A DNA stretch of 64,000 nt from Candidatus Rifleibacteriota bacterium. Lineage in GTDB: Bacteria; Muiribacteriota; Ozemobacteria; Ozemobacterales; Ozemobacteraceae. Under the pieces are notes generated by a model. It saw only the letters and a program-made list of their open reading frames with translations, was not told the origin of the DNA and did not search any database. The stretch lies in the NCBI GenBank assembly GCA_018818125.1, contig JAHISQ010000001.1:1-64000 (forward strand). The letters run 5' to 3'. The position numbers were made by a program, and so were the translations under genes. Positions within the stretch are counted from its first letter, which is position 1. Each line of letters starts with the position of its first letter. Positions 17,413 through 27,948 of the stretch are shown piece after piece.

Positions 17413-18060
17413 TACTGCACCCCCTGCTTAACGGATTGCTGATCAGTCCGGAGTATGTATAAACGTTCTTCATCTAGACAATGAGACCTACTCTATAGAT
17501 TGTAACCAAAAAAACAAAAACTAGATAGCTCCTGCTCCTTAAAACAGAAAAACTTGACTGCCTGATTTAAGTGTTAACAAAACCAGAAAAACTACCGATA
17601 ACTCTACCGGGCTACAATCCATTAAGTTTTTTTATTTTATGTACACACCCAGAAGTAGACCAGCAAACAAACATTGTCAGGGTTTACATAACACAGTGTA
17701 CACCGAATTATGTAAACAAAAAAATATCCCAGATTTTATGTACACAGTATTGACATGATCGCTTTTTTGTTTTGCAAGTCTTTTGCCGATATATTTTTCA
17801 GAACCGCTCTAAAACCTCTTAAATAGTCTTTGTCAAGAGGGTAGCTTTTTTATTTTTCCACAGCAGTAAGTGCGCTTCTAATGCTTTTCCCCATAGTTTT
17901 CCACATTTTCCACGTGAATATTGTGTACACTTCTTAGTCATCCATATTATCAGGCAGACTGGCTTGATAAGAGGTTGTTAAAGGATTAATAGTGAACGTT
18001 CAGGCAAAAAAAAAACGGTTGCCCGATTTTTTTTCTTTTCAGCTATCAACTTTATGATAA
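17413..18060. other. 648-bp gene-free block with TTATGTA(A/C)AC repeats and near-DnaA boxes
   Basis: No credible gene. It contains two identical 13-mers TTTTATGTACACA (17635-17647, 17734-17746), TTATGTAAAC (17708-17717) and its inverse GTTTACATAA (17682-17691), and the half sites GTGTACAC (17696-17703) and TTGTGTACAC (17921-17930). Two TTTTCCACA sites (17854-17862, 17897-17905) are one base off a DnaA box. A CACGTGAA at 17911-17918 resembles a weak parS. The block could be an operator cluster for the peptidase gene or a site that titrates a chromosomal protein. Confidence 0.55.
18006..18034 (-). terminator. Intrinsic terminator of dnaX
   Basis: On the minus strand an A-rich arm plus CGG, a GCAA loop and CCG plus a run of ten T residues form a hairpin about 27 bp after the dnaX stop codon. 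The GC part is short (3 bp) but the T run is strong. Confidence 0.7.
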
Positions 18061-19809
18061 TCACTCTTCGAGGTCAACAATTTCTCCGCCGAAAACATCG
18101 ATTGCATCGGCTATTGACTGCTTCTGCAGTAACTTTTGCCTGGCCTGTTCGTCGAGTTTCGCAATCTGCTCACGATGATCGACTGGAGGTGGTGAACTCT
18201 CGGATGATGCGCCAGGAACCCTGATACTGACCGTCTCAACATTGCCAAAGACTTCCTTCGCAGCCTCTGTCAGCAGACTCATGTTTTTAGCTTCCTTCAA
18301 TTTGCCGGCAGCAAAAGCCTGCTCAAGAACGATAATTAGAACCCCGTCTTCGGGCTTTTTTACTCTGGCATTAACCAGCAATGCCTGACACACATTGGAT
18401 CTTCTGGCAACTGCGTTTCTAAAATCCAGCACAGGATCAGACTGTCTTGAAGTCATTGGCACAACGTTGTCGGGTAAAGGCGGCGGTGGAGCAGAAATTC
18501 GCGGGCTGACCGCAGGCTGAACCGGCCGAAGCGCTGGTGTCGATGGATCAACGCTGACAGCACGTGGGACCGTAACGTGAACGCCAGCCATTACCGGTCG
18601 GGCAGCAATTTTTCGCAGTGCTGACACCTTTTGTTCGAGTTGCTCGATACGCTTTTCCAGCGCTTCACTGGAAAAGATTTCGTCGCCGAGACCAAGTCTG
18701 ATCAGCTCGGATTCAAGCAGGATTCGCGCTTGAAAGGAGCTGCGAATATTCATCAAAGCTCGTTCTACTCGCGAAACAGCGCCAATCAGATATCTTACCT
18801 GTAGCCCGGCAACCTGTTTTCTGATCTCAATAGCCTGCTCGGCGGGCAGATCAAGTTGCTGATTTGCTTCGTCATCGATTTTAAGAATCATACAACGCCT
18901 CAGATATTCGAGCAGATCACGGCCAATTGTAAGCGGTTCGTAGCCCAGTGAGTAAAGCTCATTAAGCAATTTAACGAGCTGAGCGAGATCATGCGCGAAA
19001 ATCGCACCGGTTACCTCTCTGAGCGTAGTATAGCTGAGACGACGCGTAAGCTTGAGAACATGTTCAAGCTTTACAGGCTGTTCTGAGATCGACGAAGCAA
19101 TCTGATCAAGCAGGCTCAGACCGTCTCTGAATCCTCCCTGGGCACATTCGGCTATCATTGCCAGCGCCTCAGTCTCAAATGCTGGAAAAATGCCTTCAGC
19201 GCTCTCAAGTTTTACAATCTCTTCGAGGCGAGCCTGAATAGTGCGTCGCGAGACCGAATGAAAGTCAAAACACTGGCAGCGCGAAATAATCGTCGCCGGA
19301 ACTTTCTGCGGATCAGTAGTCGCCAGCACGAAAATAACGTTGGGAGGCGGTTCTTCAAGAGTTTTCAGGAAAGCATTAAACGCAGAACCAGACAGCATGT
19401 GAACTTCGTCGATGATGTAAATCTTGTAACGACCCTCGGCCGGACGATACTTGACCTTCTCGCGCATCTGCCTGATGTCTTCGACACCGTTGTTACTGGC
19501 CGCATCGATTTCGATGATATCCATGAAGTTCATATCTTCTATGCGCCGACAGTTATCACAAACGCGGCAACAGTCTGGCAACCCACCTGCGCTTTGCTCA
19601 AGGTTCTGGCAATTCAAAATCTTGGCCAGCAGGCGTGCAGCCGAGGTTTTGCCGGTTCCACGCGGACCTGAAAACATGTATGCATGTGAAATACGATCGC
19701 TCGCTACTGCCGACTGAATAGTTCGAGAAATGTGTTCCTGCCCGGAAAGTTCACTGAAGCGCTGCGGGCGATACTTACGATAGAGGTTCTGGCGAATGGG
19801 AGCTGACAT
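18061..19809 (-). CDS. dnaX: DNA polymerase III subunits gamma/tau
   Basis: A clamp-loader ATPase of about 582 residues. The N-terminal part has the start pattern YRKYRPQRFSELSGQEH, Walker A GPRGTGKT, four zinc-binding Cys in the segment CCRVCDNC and before it, Walker B-type IIDEVHMLS and the sensor/Arg-finger region ISRCQCFDF. The C-terminal third is a Pro-rich linker plus a tau-like end. Together with delta and delta-prime it loads the sliding clamp on DNA. ATG at 19809 is chosen because GGAGAAA lies 5 nt upstream; a Met 7 codons earlier contains that ribosome site within its reading frame. The usual downstream neighbours of dnaX in many bacteria, the YbaB-family gene and recR, are not here; the repeat-rich block follows instead. 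Confidence 0.97.
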   Translation of the reverse strand: MSAPIRQNLYRKYRPQRFSELSGQEHISRTIQSAVASDRISHAYMFSGPRGTGKTSAARLLAKILNCQNLEQSAGGLPDCCRVCDNCRRIEDMNFMDIIEIDAASNNGVEDIRQMREKVKYRPAEGRYKIYIIDEVHMLSGSAFNAFLKTLEEPPPNVIFVLATTDPQKVPATIISRCQCFDFHSVSRRTIQARLEEIVKLESAEGIFPAFETEALAMIAECAQGGFRDGLSLLDQIASSISEQPVKLEHVLKLTRRLSYTTLREVTGAIFAHDLAQLVKLLNELYSLGYEPLTIGRDLLEYLRRCMILKIDDEANQQLDLPAEQAIEIRKQVAGLQVRYLIGAVSRVERALMNIRSSFQARILLESELIRLGLGDEIFSSEALEKRIEQLEQKVSALRKIAARPVMAGVHVTVPRAVSVDPSTPALRPVQPAVSPRISAPPPPLPDNVVPMTSRQSDPVLDFRNAVARRSNVCQALLVNARVKKPEDGVLIIVLEQAFAAGKLKEAKNMSLLTEAAKEVFGNVETVSIRVPGASSESSPPPVDHREQIAKLDEQARQKLLQKQSIADAIDVFGGEIVDLEE

Positions 19810-19934
19810 GTGATTTCTCCAGTTGGACAATGCATTTTATTCAGTCATCAGCTTAACAGCAATATCTGACGAATTCAAGACCACCAGCAATCCCGTCAGA
19901 CCCGCACAAATATAGCCAGAGAAAGAAAATTACT

Positions 19935-20094
19935 CGCACTAAGCCGCAAAGCCACGATTTGCTGTCATTCCGAACGAATGTTAGGTGGCTCTTATGGCTG
20001 ACCTTGGTCGTTAGAGCCACGTATCCCGCAGTGCTCACAGGGTGAGGAATCTGTGTTTGTTAGTGAGATCTCTCCCTGCGGTCGAGATGACAAT
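19935..20094. repeat. Dispersed intergenic repeat (two nested parts)
   Basis: The part CGCACTAAGCCGCAAAGCCAC (19935-19955, described here as 21 bp beginning CGCACTAAGCC) recurs exactly at 46099-46119. Next to it lies an element bounded by TGTCATTCCGA and TCGAGATGACA inverted ends, with an inner inverted repeat GGCTCT/AGAGCC. A related TGTCATTGCTCGGAATGACG segment is at about 58065. No gene can be supported between 19810 and 20236. Confidence 0.6.
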
Positions 20095-20201
20095 ATCCCT
20101 TACATTCTTCGTGGTTTTGGCAGTTGCGCCGTAACTGCATAATGCCATCCATGGCCAAATGTCTTTGTGCGAGATCTTCCCTAAACACCAATGTTTCAGG
20201 C

Positions 20202-20236
20202 AAAAAAAAAAGACCCGCAAAACGGGTTTTTTTTAA
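20202..20236 (-). terminator. Intrinsic terminator of the SRP RNA gene
   Basis: On the minus strand AAAAAAAACCCGTTTTGCGGG with a long T run forms a CCCG/CGGG stem extended by A-T pairs, directly after the 3' end of the SRP RNA. Confidence 0.9.
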
Positions 20237-20506
20237 GGTCGTGCACCTGCCCTCGAACAAAAATCAATGGCACGCATCCTGAACTATAGGCTCCGGACAG
20301 GCGCTGCCACATCACCCGAAAGCGATCGTTTACCGTTGCTACCTTCCGGTCCTGGCGGAGTTCACGGACTTTCGCCGTGTGGAACCCATCCTTCAATGCT
20401 TCTAGAACTGGCCGTTACCACCAACCATGCCCTCTGGCAGGGATTCAATCCGCCGACGGGGATTTGCGGTTGTTAGAGGACCCCGAGCCCTCCACCTAGC
20501 ACGACA
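20237..20506 (-). ncRNA. ffs: Signal recognition particle RNA, large type with Alu domain
   Basis: About 270 nt. The hallmark Ffh-binding hairpin is seen on the minus strand as GCCAGGACCGGAAGGTAGCA (apical GGAA-type loop plus asymmetric loop). The 5' part GTGCTAGGTGGAGGG and CTCTAACAACCGCAAATCC matches the Alu-domain start of the Bacillus-type long SRP RNA. The two ends pair (GTCGTGC at 20505-20499 with GCACGAC at 20244-20238), which sets the limits. The RNA guides Ffh and FtsY in co-translational membrane targeting. It follows tRNA-Ser(GGA) by about 2 nt and so is probably processed from a common transcript with the tRNAs. Confidence 0.95.
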
Positions 20507-20507
20507 T

Positions 20508-20595
20508 CGGAAAGGGCGGGATTCGAACCCGCGGTAGGGGTAAACCTACACACGCTTTCCAAGCGTGCGCCTTAAACCAACTCGACCACCTTTCC
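20508..20595 (-). tRNA. tRNA-Ser (anticodon GGA)
   Basis: Acceptor arms GGAAAGG and CCTTTCC pair; the T arm GGTTCGAATCC and a long variable arm typical of serine tRNAs are present. The anticodon loop CTTGGAAAG gives GGA. CCA is not encoded. It lies immediately before the SRP RNA gene. Confidence 0.96.
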
Positions 20596-20675
20596 ATATC
20601 TTTTTCTGGACAGAAAAAACATTTTTACTCAAACCTGTTGGTAAAAGAAAAAATGTATCTGCTCAAAAAAAACAA

Positions 20676-20750
20676 CGCACCCGAGAGGACTCGAACCTCT
20701 GGCCCCCAGATCCGCAATCTGGTGCTCTATCCAAACTGAGCTACGGGTGC
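20676..20750 (-). tRNA. tRNA-Arg (anticodon GCG)
   Basis: Acceptor GCACCCG pairs with CGGGTGC; D arm AGCTCAG..GAGC; T arm AGAGGTTCGAGTCCTCT. The anticodon stem CCAGA/TCTGG encloses loop TTGCGGA, so the anticodon is GCG, reading CGC and CGU. Most bacteria use ACG modified to ICG for these codons, so this is unusual. CCA is not encoded. Confidence 0.93.
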
Positions 20751-20762
20751 AAAATTATACCA

Positions 20763-20851
20763 CGGAGAGAGGGGGATTTGAACCCCCGGTACCAGTTACC
20801 CAGTACGACAGTTTAGCAAACTGTTGGTTTAAGCCACTCACCCATCTCTCC
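20763..20851 (-). tRNA. tRNA-Ser (anticodon GCT)
   Basis: Acceptor GGAGAGA pairs with TCTCTCC; long variable arm; anticodon stem ACAGT/ACTGT with loop TTGCTAA gives GCT (AGC/AGU codons). CCA is not encoded. Confidence 0.95.
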
Positions 20852-20864
20852 AAGGTGTGCCAAA

Positions 20865-20947
20865 CGGAGGAAGTAGGATTCGAACCCACGGACCTTTCGA
20901 TCAACGGTTTTCAAGACCGCCGCCTTCGACCACTCGGCCATTCCTCC
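20865..20947 (-). tRNA. tRNA-Ser (anticodon TGA)
   Basis: Acceptor GGAGGAA pairs with TTCCTCC; anticodon stem CGGT/ACCG with loop CTTGAAA gives TGA (UCN codons); a variable arm and a T arm with GGTTCGAATCC follow. It is the first gene of the tRNA cluster on the minus strand. CCA is not encoded. Confidence 0.95.
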
Positions 20948-21007
20948 AACGCGATTACGAGAATAACACATGTACAAAATAAAATCAATGATTTTTTAAC
21001 GAGACCA

Positions 21008-21382
21008 TTAGTCCTCGCCGCTGACTGAACTGGATGAACCGCTGGCTGGCGGTGCAGCAGGCGCAGGTCTATTATCTTCATTAACTGTGTAAATCACCAG
21101 TTCTTCAGGTTTAACCAGACCAAGACGCTCACGCGCCAGTCTTTCTATGCCTTCTGGTGTTGAGAGAGTATCGAGACTTTGTTTTAATTGTCGGTTTTCG
21201 CGTTCAAGCGACTCGATGCGCTCCCGCAGTTCAGTCTCGCGCTGCAGCAGACTGCGAATATTGTTATAGCGAACCAGATAAATGACCGACAAAGCCACAC
21301 AAAACACCACCGAGAGAATAAACATAATTTCGGTCGAAAACCTTACTCTTTTGCGTTTTACTGCAACTTTTTCTTCGCTCAT
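21008..21382 (-). CDS. FtsB/DivIC-family cell division protein
   Basis: A 124-residue bitopic protein: basic N-terminus, one membrane helix (about residues 18-37, IMFILSVVFCVALSVIYLV), a coiled coil (about 45-78, ETELRERIESLERENRQL) and the family signature GIERLARERLGLVKPEE. FtsB/DivIC joins FtsL and FtsQ/DivIB to activate septal peptidoglycan synthesis. The tail after the signature is Pro/Ala/Ser-rich. GGGAG precedes the ATG at 21382. It lies between gyrA, which has its own terminator, and the tRNA cluster, so it is probably transcribed alone or with the tRNAs. Confidence 0.9.
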   Translation of the reverse strand: MSEEKVAVKRKRVRFSTEIMFILSVVFCVALSVIYLVRYNNIRSLLQRETELRERIESLERENRQLKQSLDTLSTPEGIERLARERLGLVKPEELVIYTVNEDNRPAPAAPPASGSSSSVSGED

Positions 21383-21404
21383 GGCTCAAGGCTCCCATAA
21401 CCTG

Positions 21405-21441
21405 TAAAAATCAGGGGCTGCCCCGGCTGGGACAACCCCTG
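21405..21441 (-). terminator. Intrinsic terminator after gyrA
   Basis: On the minus strand CAGGGG (21441-21436) pairs with CCCCTG (21417-21412) around an 18-nt GC-rich loop that can pair further (CCC with GGG), followed by ATTTTT. It lies 12 bp past the gyrA stop codon. Confidence 0.8.
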
Positions 21442-21453
21442 TGATGTGTTGAT

Positions 21454-24129
21454 CTAGTTGACCTGTTCTTCTTTAGCAGGTATTCTTACCACCGAAATCA
21501 GCCTGTCGTCCTTGTCCAGTGTTATCAGTTTAACTCCAGAAGCGGCCCGACCGGTATTTCTGATTGTATCGACGTTGAGTCTGACAACCTTGCCGTTGGT
21601 AGTTACAAGCATAAGTTCATCGCTTTCAAACATGCGCTTGATTGCGAGTACTTCGCCGGTTTTATCCATGATCTTGAGATTAATAACGCCTTTACCACCG
21701 CGATGAGTTACTCGATAGCTGTTAACATCAGTCTGCTTGCCAAAACCGAGAGCAGACACGGTCAGCACCTTACCTTCGTAGCGTCCATCGTCTTCGGGAA
21801 CAGGAGCGTTTTCATCTATAACGTCATCGATAACTTCTTCGATTATTTCAGCTTCTTCAACGATATCGTCACTATCTTCGACTTCGATATCGGAAACAGC
21901 TAATGCATCGCCCGCAGGAACCGGCGACAACTCGCCTTCTTCGCGCTGCTGACTGAATACTTCCATACCGATGACTTCGTCGTCTTTTTCCCTGAAGGTG
22001 ATAGCCTTAACACCACGGGTAACACGCCCCATCACTCTGACTTCGGCTTCGCCAAACCTTATTGCATAACCATTTTTAGTGGCAATTACAACTTGCTCGC
22101 CGCCAAAAATAGTCTTAACGCTGATGAGTTCATCACCTTCGTCAAGTTTGAGTGCAATGATGCCGCGCGCTTTCGGGCGCGAGAAGGCGGAGAGCATAAC
22201 CATCTTGCAGATACCGCGTCGGGTAACCATGAACAGACGCCGGGTAGTATCAAAATGCCTGACCGGAAGAATTGCAGTCAGGGTTTCGTTCTCTTCAATC
22301 TGCAACAGGTTGACCATGGCGCGACCACTCGCGGTTCTACCGCCTTCGGGTATCTGGTGGCCCTTGATCCAATGTACCTTGCCGATCGAGGTGAATACCA
22401 TCAGGAACGAATGGGTTGTCGCCAGAAACATCTGTTCGACCACATCGTCTTCTTTAACGCCCATAACGTTGCTGCCCTTGCCGCCACGGGCAATCTGCCG
22501 GAAAACATCGGGAGACATGCGCTTAACATAACCGCTTCTGGTCATGGTGATGATAATGTCTTCTTCCTGCATCAGATCTTCAAAGTTCAGTCGTTCTGCG
22601 CTCGTTTTGGTGATCAGAGTGCGGCGGGCATCGCCAAAGCGGGCACGGATTTCGGCAAGCTCTTCCTTGATGATTTCGCGGACCTTGCTGTCTGACTCAA
22701 GAATGCCTTTGAGCCTCTGGATCAGAGCCAGTGTTTCATGATATTCAGCGATAATCTTGTCGCGCTCGAGACCGGTCAGTCTCTGCAGGCGCATTTCGAG
22801 AATTGCCTGGGCCTGCCTGTCCGAGAGCATAAAGGTGTCCATTAAACCCTGCTTAGCGTCAACAGGATCTTTGGCTTCTTTAATCAGCTTGATTACCGCA
22901 TCAAGATTATCGAGAGCTATGCTCAAACCTTCGAGGATATGCGCCTTTTCTTCGGCTTTGCGCAGCTGAAAAATTGTGCGGCGTCTGATTATCTCGCGAC
23001 AATGAGCGATGTAATATTCCATCATCTGCTTGAGATTAAGTACCAGAGGGCGGTTATCAACAATTACCAGATTTATTACGCCAAAAGACGCCTGCATCTG
23101 GGTGTGTTTGTAAAGCTGGTTAAGAATTACATCAGTGTTAACGCCCTTGCGCAGTTCGATGCAAACTCGCATACCTTCGCGGCTCGATTCATCACGCAGA
23201 TCGGTAATGCCGTCTATCTTCTTGTCTTTGATCAGATCAGCGATAGACTTGACCAGTCTGGATTTATTAACCTGATAAGGCAGTTCTGTAACAACGATGC
23301 GGTCACGACCCTTGCCGTGATCTTCTATTTCGACGACCGAACGCACCACAACACTGCCACGGCCTGTTTTAAACGCCGATTCAATCCCATCAGTTCCCAT
23401 GATAATGCCGCCGGTCGGGAAATCCGGGCCGGGAATATGCACCATCAGATCGTCAATGGTTATATCGGGGTTATCAATAAGATCCATCAAGCCATTAACC
23501 ACCTCAACGAGGTTATGAGAAGGCATGTTGGTAGCCATACCAACCGCGATACCAGACGAACCATTCACCAGAAGATTCGGAAACTTGCTGGGCAGAACAA
23601 TCGGCTCATTGAGCGAACCGTCAAAGTTCGGCATCCAGTCAACTGTTTCCATCTCAAGGTCGCGCAAAAGTTCTTCGGCAAGAGCGTGCAGACGGGCTTC
23701 GGTATAACGCATTGCCGCTGCTTCATCACCGTCGACCGAACCAAAGTTGCCATGTCCGTTAATCAGCGGGTAGCGCAAACTGAAATCCTGGGCCATACGC
23801 ACCATGGTGTCATAAACTGCTGAGTCACCATGCGGATGATACTTACCCAGAACTTCACCGACTGTTCTCGCCGATTTGACGAAAGCGCGTTTACTGGTGA
23901 TGTTCTGGTCGAACATCGCATACAGTATGCGGCGATGCACAGGTTTTAGACCGTCACGCACATCTGGCAGAGCTCGTCCGATGATAACGCTCATCGCATA
24001 GTCGATATAAGAAGACTTCATATCGTCTTCAATATTTACATACTTGATCCCTATCGGAGGTGGCGGGGGAGGAGGTGTGTTAGCTCCGCCGTTTTCCTCT
24101 ACAGGAATGTTGTCATTATTTGTATCCAT
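21454..24129 (-). CDS. gyrA: DNA gyrase subunit A
   Basis: An 891-residue topoisomerase subunit. After a short acidic N-terminus with seven consecutive Pro residues comes the breakage-reunion domain, with [20 protein letters not shown], the quinolone-determining region [12 protein letters not shown] (Ser and Asp of the sensitive type) and the catalytic Tyr in RYTEARL. The C-terminal beta-pinwheel follows. The GyrA box position reads QIARGGKG instead of QRRGGKG, and a second HRGGKG occurs later. A highly acidic insert of about 60 residues (about 722-785, rich in Glu, Asp, Ile and Val) interrupts two pinwheel blades. With GyrB it introduces negative supercoils. It lies 15 bp after gyrB, in the same operon. 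Confidence 0.98.
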   Translation of the reverse strand: MDTNNDNIPVEENGGANTPPPPPPPIGIKYVNIEDDMKSSYIDYAMSVIIGRALPDVRDGLKPVHRRILYAMFDQNITSKRAFVKSARTVGEVLGKYHPHGDSAVYDTMVRMAQDFSLRYPLINGHGNFGSVDGDEAAAMRYTEARLHALAEELLRDLEMETVDWMPNFDGSLNEPIVLPSKFPNLLVNGSSGIAVGMATNMPSHNLVEVVNGLMDLIDNPDITIDDLMVHIPGPDFPTGGIIMGTDGIESAFKTGRGSVVVRSVVEIEDHGKGRDRIVVTELPYQVNKSRLVKSIADLIKDKKIDGITDLRDESSREGMRVCIELRKGVNTDVILNQLYKHTQMQASFGVINLVIVDNRPLVLNLKQMMEYYIAHCREIIRRRTIFQLRKAEEKAHILEGLSIALDNLDAVIKLIKEAKDPVDAKQGLMDTFMLSDRQAQAILEMRLQRLTGLERDKIIAEYHETLALIQRLKGILESDSKVREIIKEELAEIRARFGDARRTLITKTSAERLNFEDLMQEEDIIITMTRSGYVKRMSPDVFRQIARGGKGSNVMGVKEDDVVEQMFLATTHSFLMVFTSIGKVHWIKGHQIPEGGRTASGRAMVNLLQIEENETLTAILPVRHFDTTRRLFMVTRRGICKMVMLSAFSRPKARGIIALKLDEGDELISVKTIFGGEQVVIATKNGYAIRFGEAEVRVMGRVTRGVKAITFREKDDEVIGMEVFSQQREEGELSPVPAGDALAVSDIEVEDSDDIVEEAEIIEEVIDDVIDENAPVPEDDGRYEGKVLTVSALGFGKQTDVNSYRVTHRGGKGVINLKIMDKTGEVLAIKRMFESDELMLVTTNGKVVRLNVDTIRNTGRAASGVKLITLDKDDRLISVVRIPAKEEQVN

Positions 24130-24144
24130 TCTATTGGCCCCTTC

Positions 24145-26455
<2,311 letters not shown>

Positions 26456-26462
<7 letters not shown>

Positions 26463-27418
26463 TGCAATTCTCCTGGTTCAAGACTCAGATAAGTTAACCA
26501 GTCATGGTCAGGTATCTGTTCTGGATGCAAATGATCAAGATCTACCTCGTCAGGCATACAGCCGGTATAAAGCATTACCGCCCTGACTATCTCCTTTTTC
26601 ATCTGCCTGAAATTTTCTTCATTAAACTCGGCTACCTGCTCCATTGCCAGCTCTTTGATAAAAGCCAGGCTATCTTCGAGCATTTCAAGCCGTATCGCAG
26701 ACAACTCGATCGAATCGAGCTGAAGATCAAGCTCATGTAGTTCTTCCAAGGTCAGCCAGGGCATCTCTTTTATCAGCAAACGCACCTGGGCACGGTCATT
26801 TTCGCGGCCAGCAAAGATACACACAGCACAGATACCATTCGGCGAATCAGTTACTGTCGCTTCACATTTGTGGCACAACTCAAAACCTTTCTGCCGTAAG
26901 CCACGCAGACGAGCATCAAGTTTGCGCTGACAACGTTCCAGTAATTCGCCAAGCTCGGCATCATCAGTGGGTATCAGATGCGCGCTTTCCTGACGCCAGT
27001 CCGGCCAATCTGCGTCAGCAAGCAGCATTTCAACTTCTTCAGGAATCTCACCAGGCCGGCCAATAATCTCGACGATCTTCACATCTGGAAAAAGCTGATT
27101 AAGCTTTTCAATAATCGCGCCCTTGAGAAACACCAGGGTCTGCATCCACTGACTGTCAGCAACGGCCAGATAAAGACAGCCTCTGATAAGTCGAATCGGG
27201 CAGGTTTTGTGAGCCAGCTGCAGGCCAACAACATCTTTCCAGGCATTGACCAGACGGCCAAGAACCAGCATTTCACGGGCACCAAGAAGGAATTTGCTGC
27301 GATCCTCGGTAGCGCGCCGATTCTTTTCACGCAAACCCGAAAGCGCTTTAACCAGAGCAAAACCCACAGGCTTTATTGCTCCGACTCTACCGCGTGCTGA
27401 CTGCTTTCTGTCTTCCAT
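26456..27418 (-). CDS. dciA: DciA-family (DUF721) protein, helicase-loader type, with extra C-terminal region
   Basis: A 320-residue protein. Residues about 45-125 match the DUF721/DciA core: LGRLVNAWKDVVG, then HKTCPIRLIRGCLYLAVADS and WMQTLVFLKGAIIEKLN. DciA promotes loading of the replicative helicase DnaB in bacteria without DnaC or DnaI. The family is usually 100-190 residues; here about 190 residues follow. They include a CxxC...CxxC pair (CHKCEATVTDSPNGICAVC, about residues 182-200), probably a zinc ribbon, and an acidic helical end. Its place just downstream of dnaA fits a role in replication initiation. It is the first gene of the dciA-remB-gyrB-gyrA operon. Confidence 0.85.
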
Positions 27419-27948
27419 TTATACATGACCTGCTGATAGCTTTTAGATACTACTAAAGGTGCCCACAGAAAAACCAACGTCCTACTGTGATGATATTTGA
27501 CCTTCTCACTCAGAGGAGTCAGTCATACTACCCTAAAATGGATAATTTTTCAAGATCCTGGCAGCAGATAAATTAATGCTAAAATCAGCATTGGAAAAGA
27601 CTTGCAGCTAAAAAACAGCATACCCCGAGAACAGCATCAACACCCCACCTGCAGGTTCTGATTTTACAATAAAAAACCCGCACCAAAAGCCGGTTTTGAA
27701 GAAAATGTTAAAACATCTCATTAATTTCATTGAAATTTTCGCATCAACCACAATTGCTTAATGAACATAATCCAGCTTTGTCGCATTTTTTTTGATTCGA
27801 TGCTGATAAAATATGCTGATAAAAGAATGAAAACAGGCCATTGTCGTTGCGCCATTAACACCATAGGGCGCCCCAAAACATGGTGAACCCCTACGGTGTT
27901 AATGTGGAACTGTAGCTTTGCGCGCGAAATTATTGTCAGAGCAGCGTA
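27419..27948. other. 530-bp intergenic region between dnaA and dciA
   Basis: No gene seen. It contains a strong interrupted inverted repeat (ATTAACACC-TAGGG with CCCTA-GGTGTTAAT, within about 27852-27902) placed about 50 bp after the dnaA stop codon; it has no T run, so it may be a processing or protein site. Farther along lies AT-rich sequence that probably carries the promoter of the dciA operon. Confidence 0.6.

Noticed and set aside
17897-17930. The repeat-rich block as the main replication origin
   Set aside because: Its DnaA-like sites have a mismatch, gene orientation does not switch there, and the perfect boxes lie upstream of dnaA.
19853-20396. Several minus-strand frames of 60-66 codons upstream of dnaX
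   Set aside because: They cover the dispersed repeat and the SRP RNA and show no protein-like composition.
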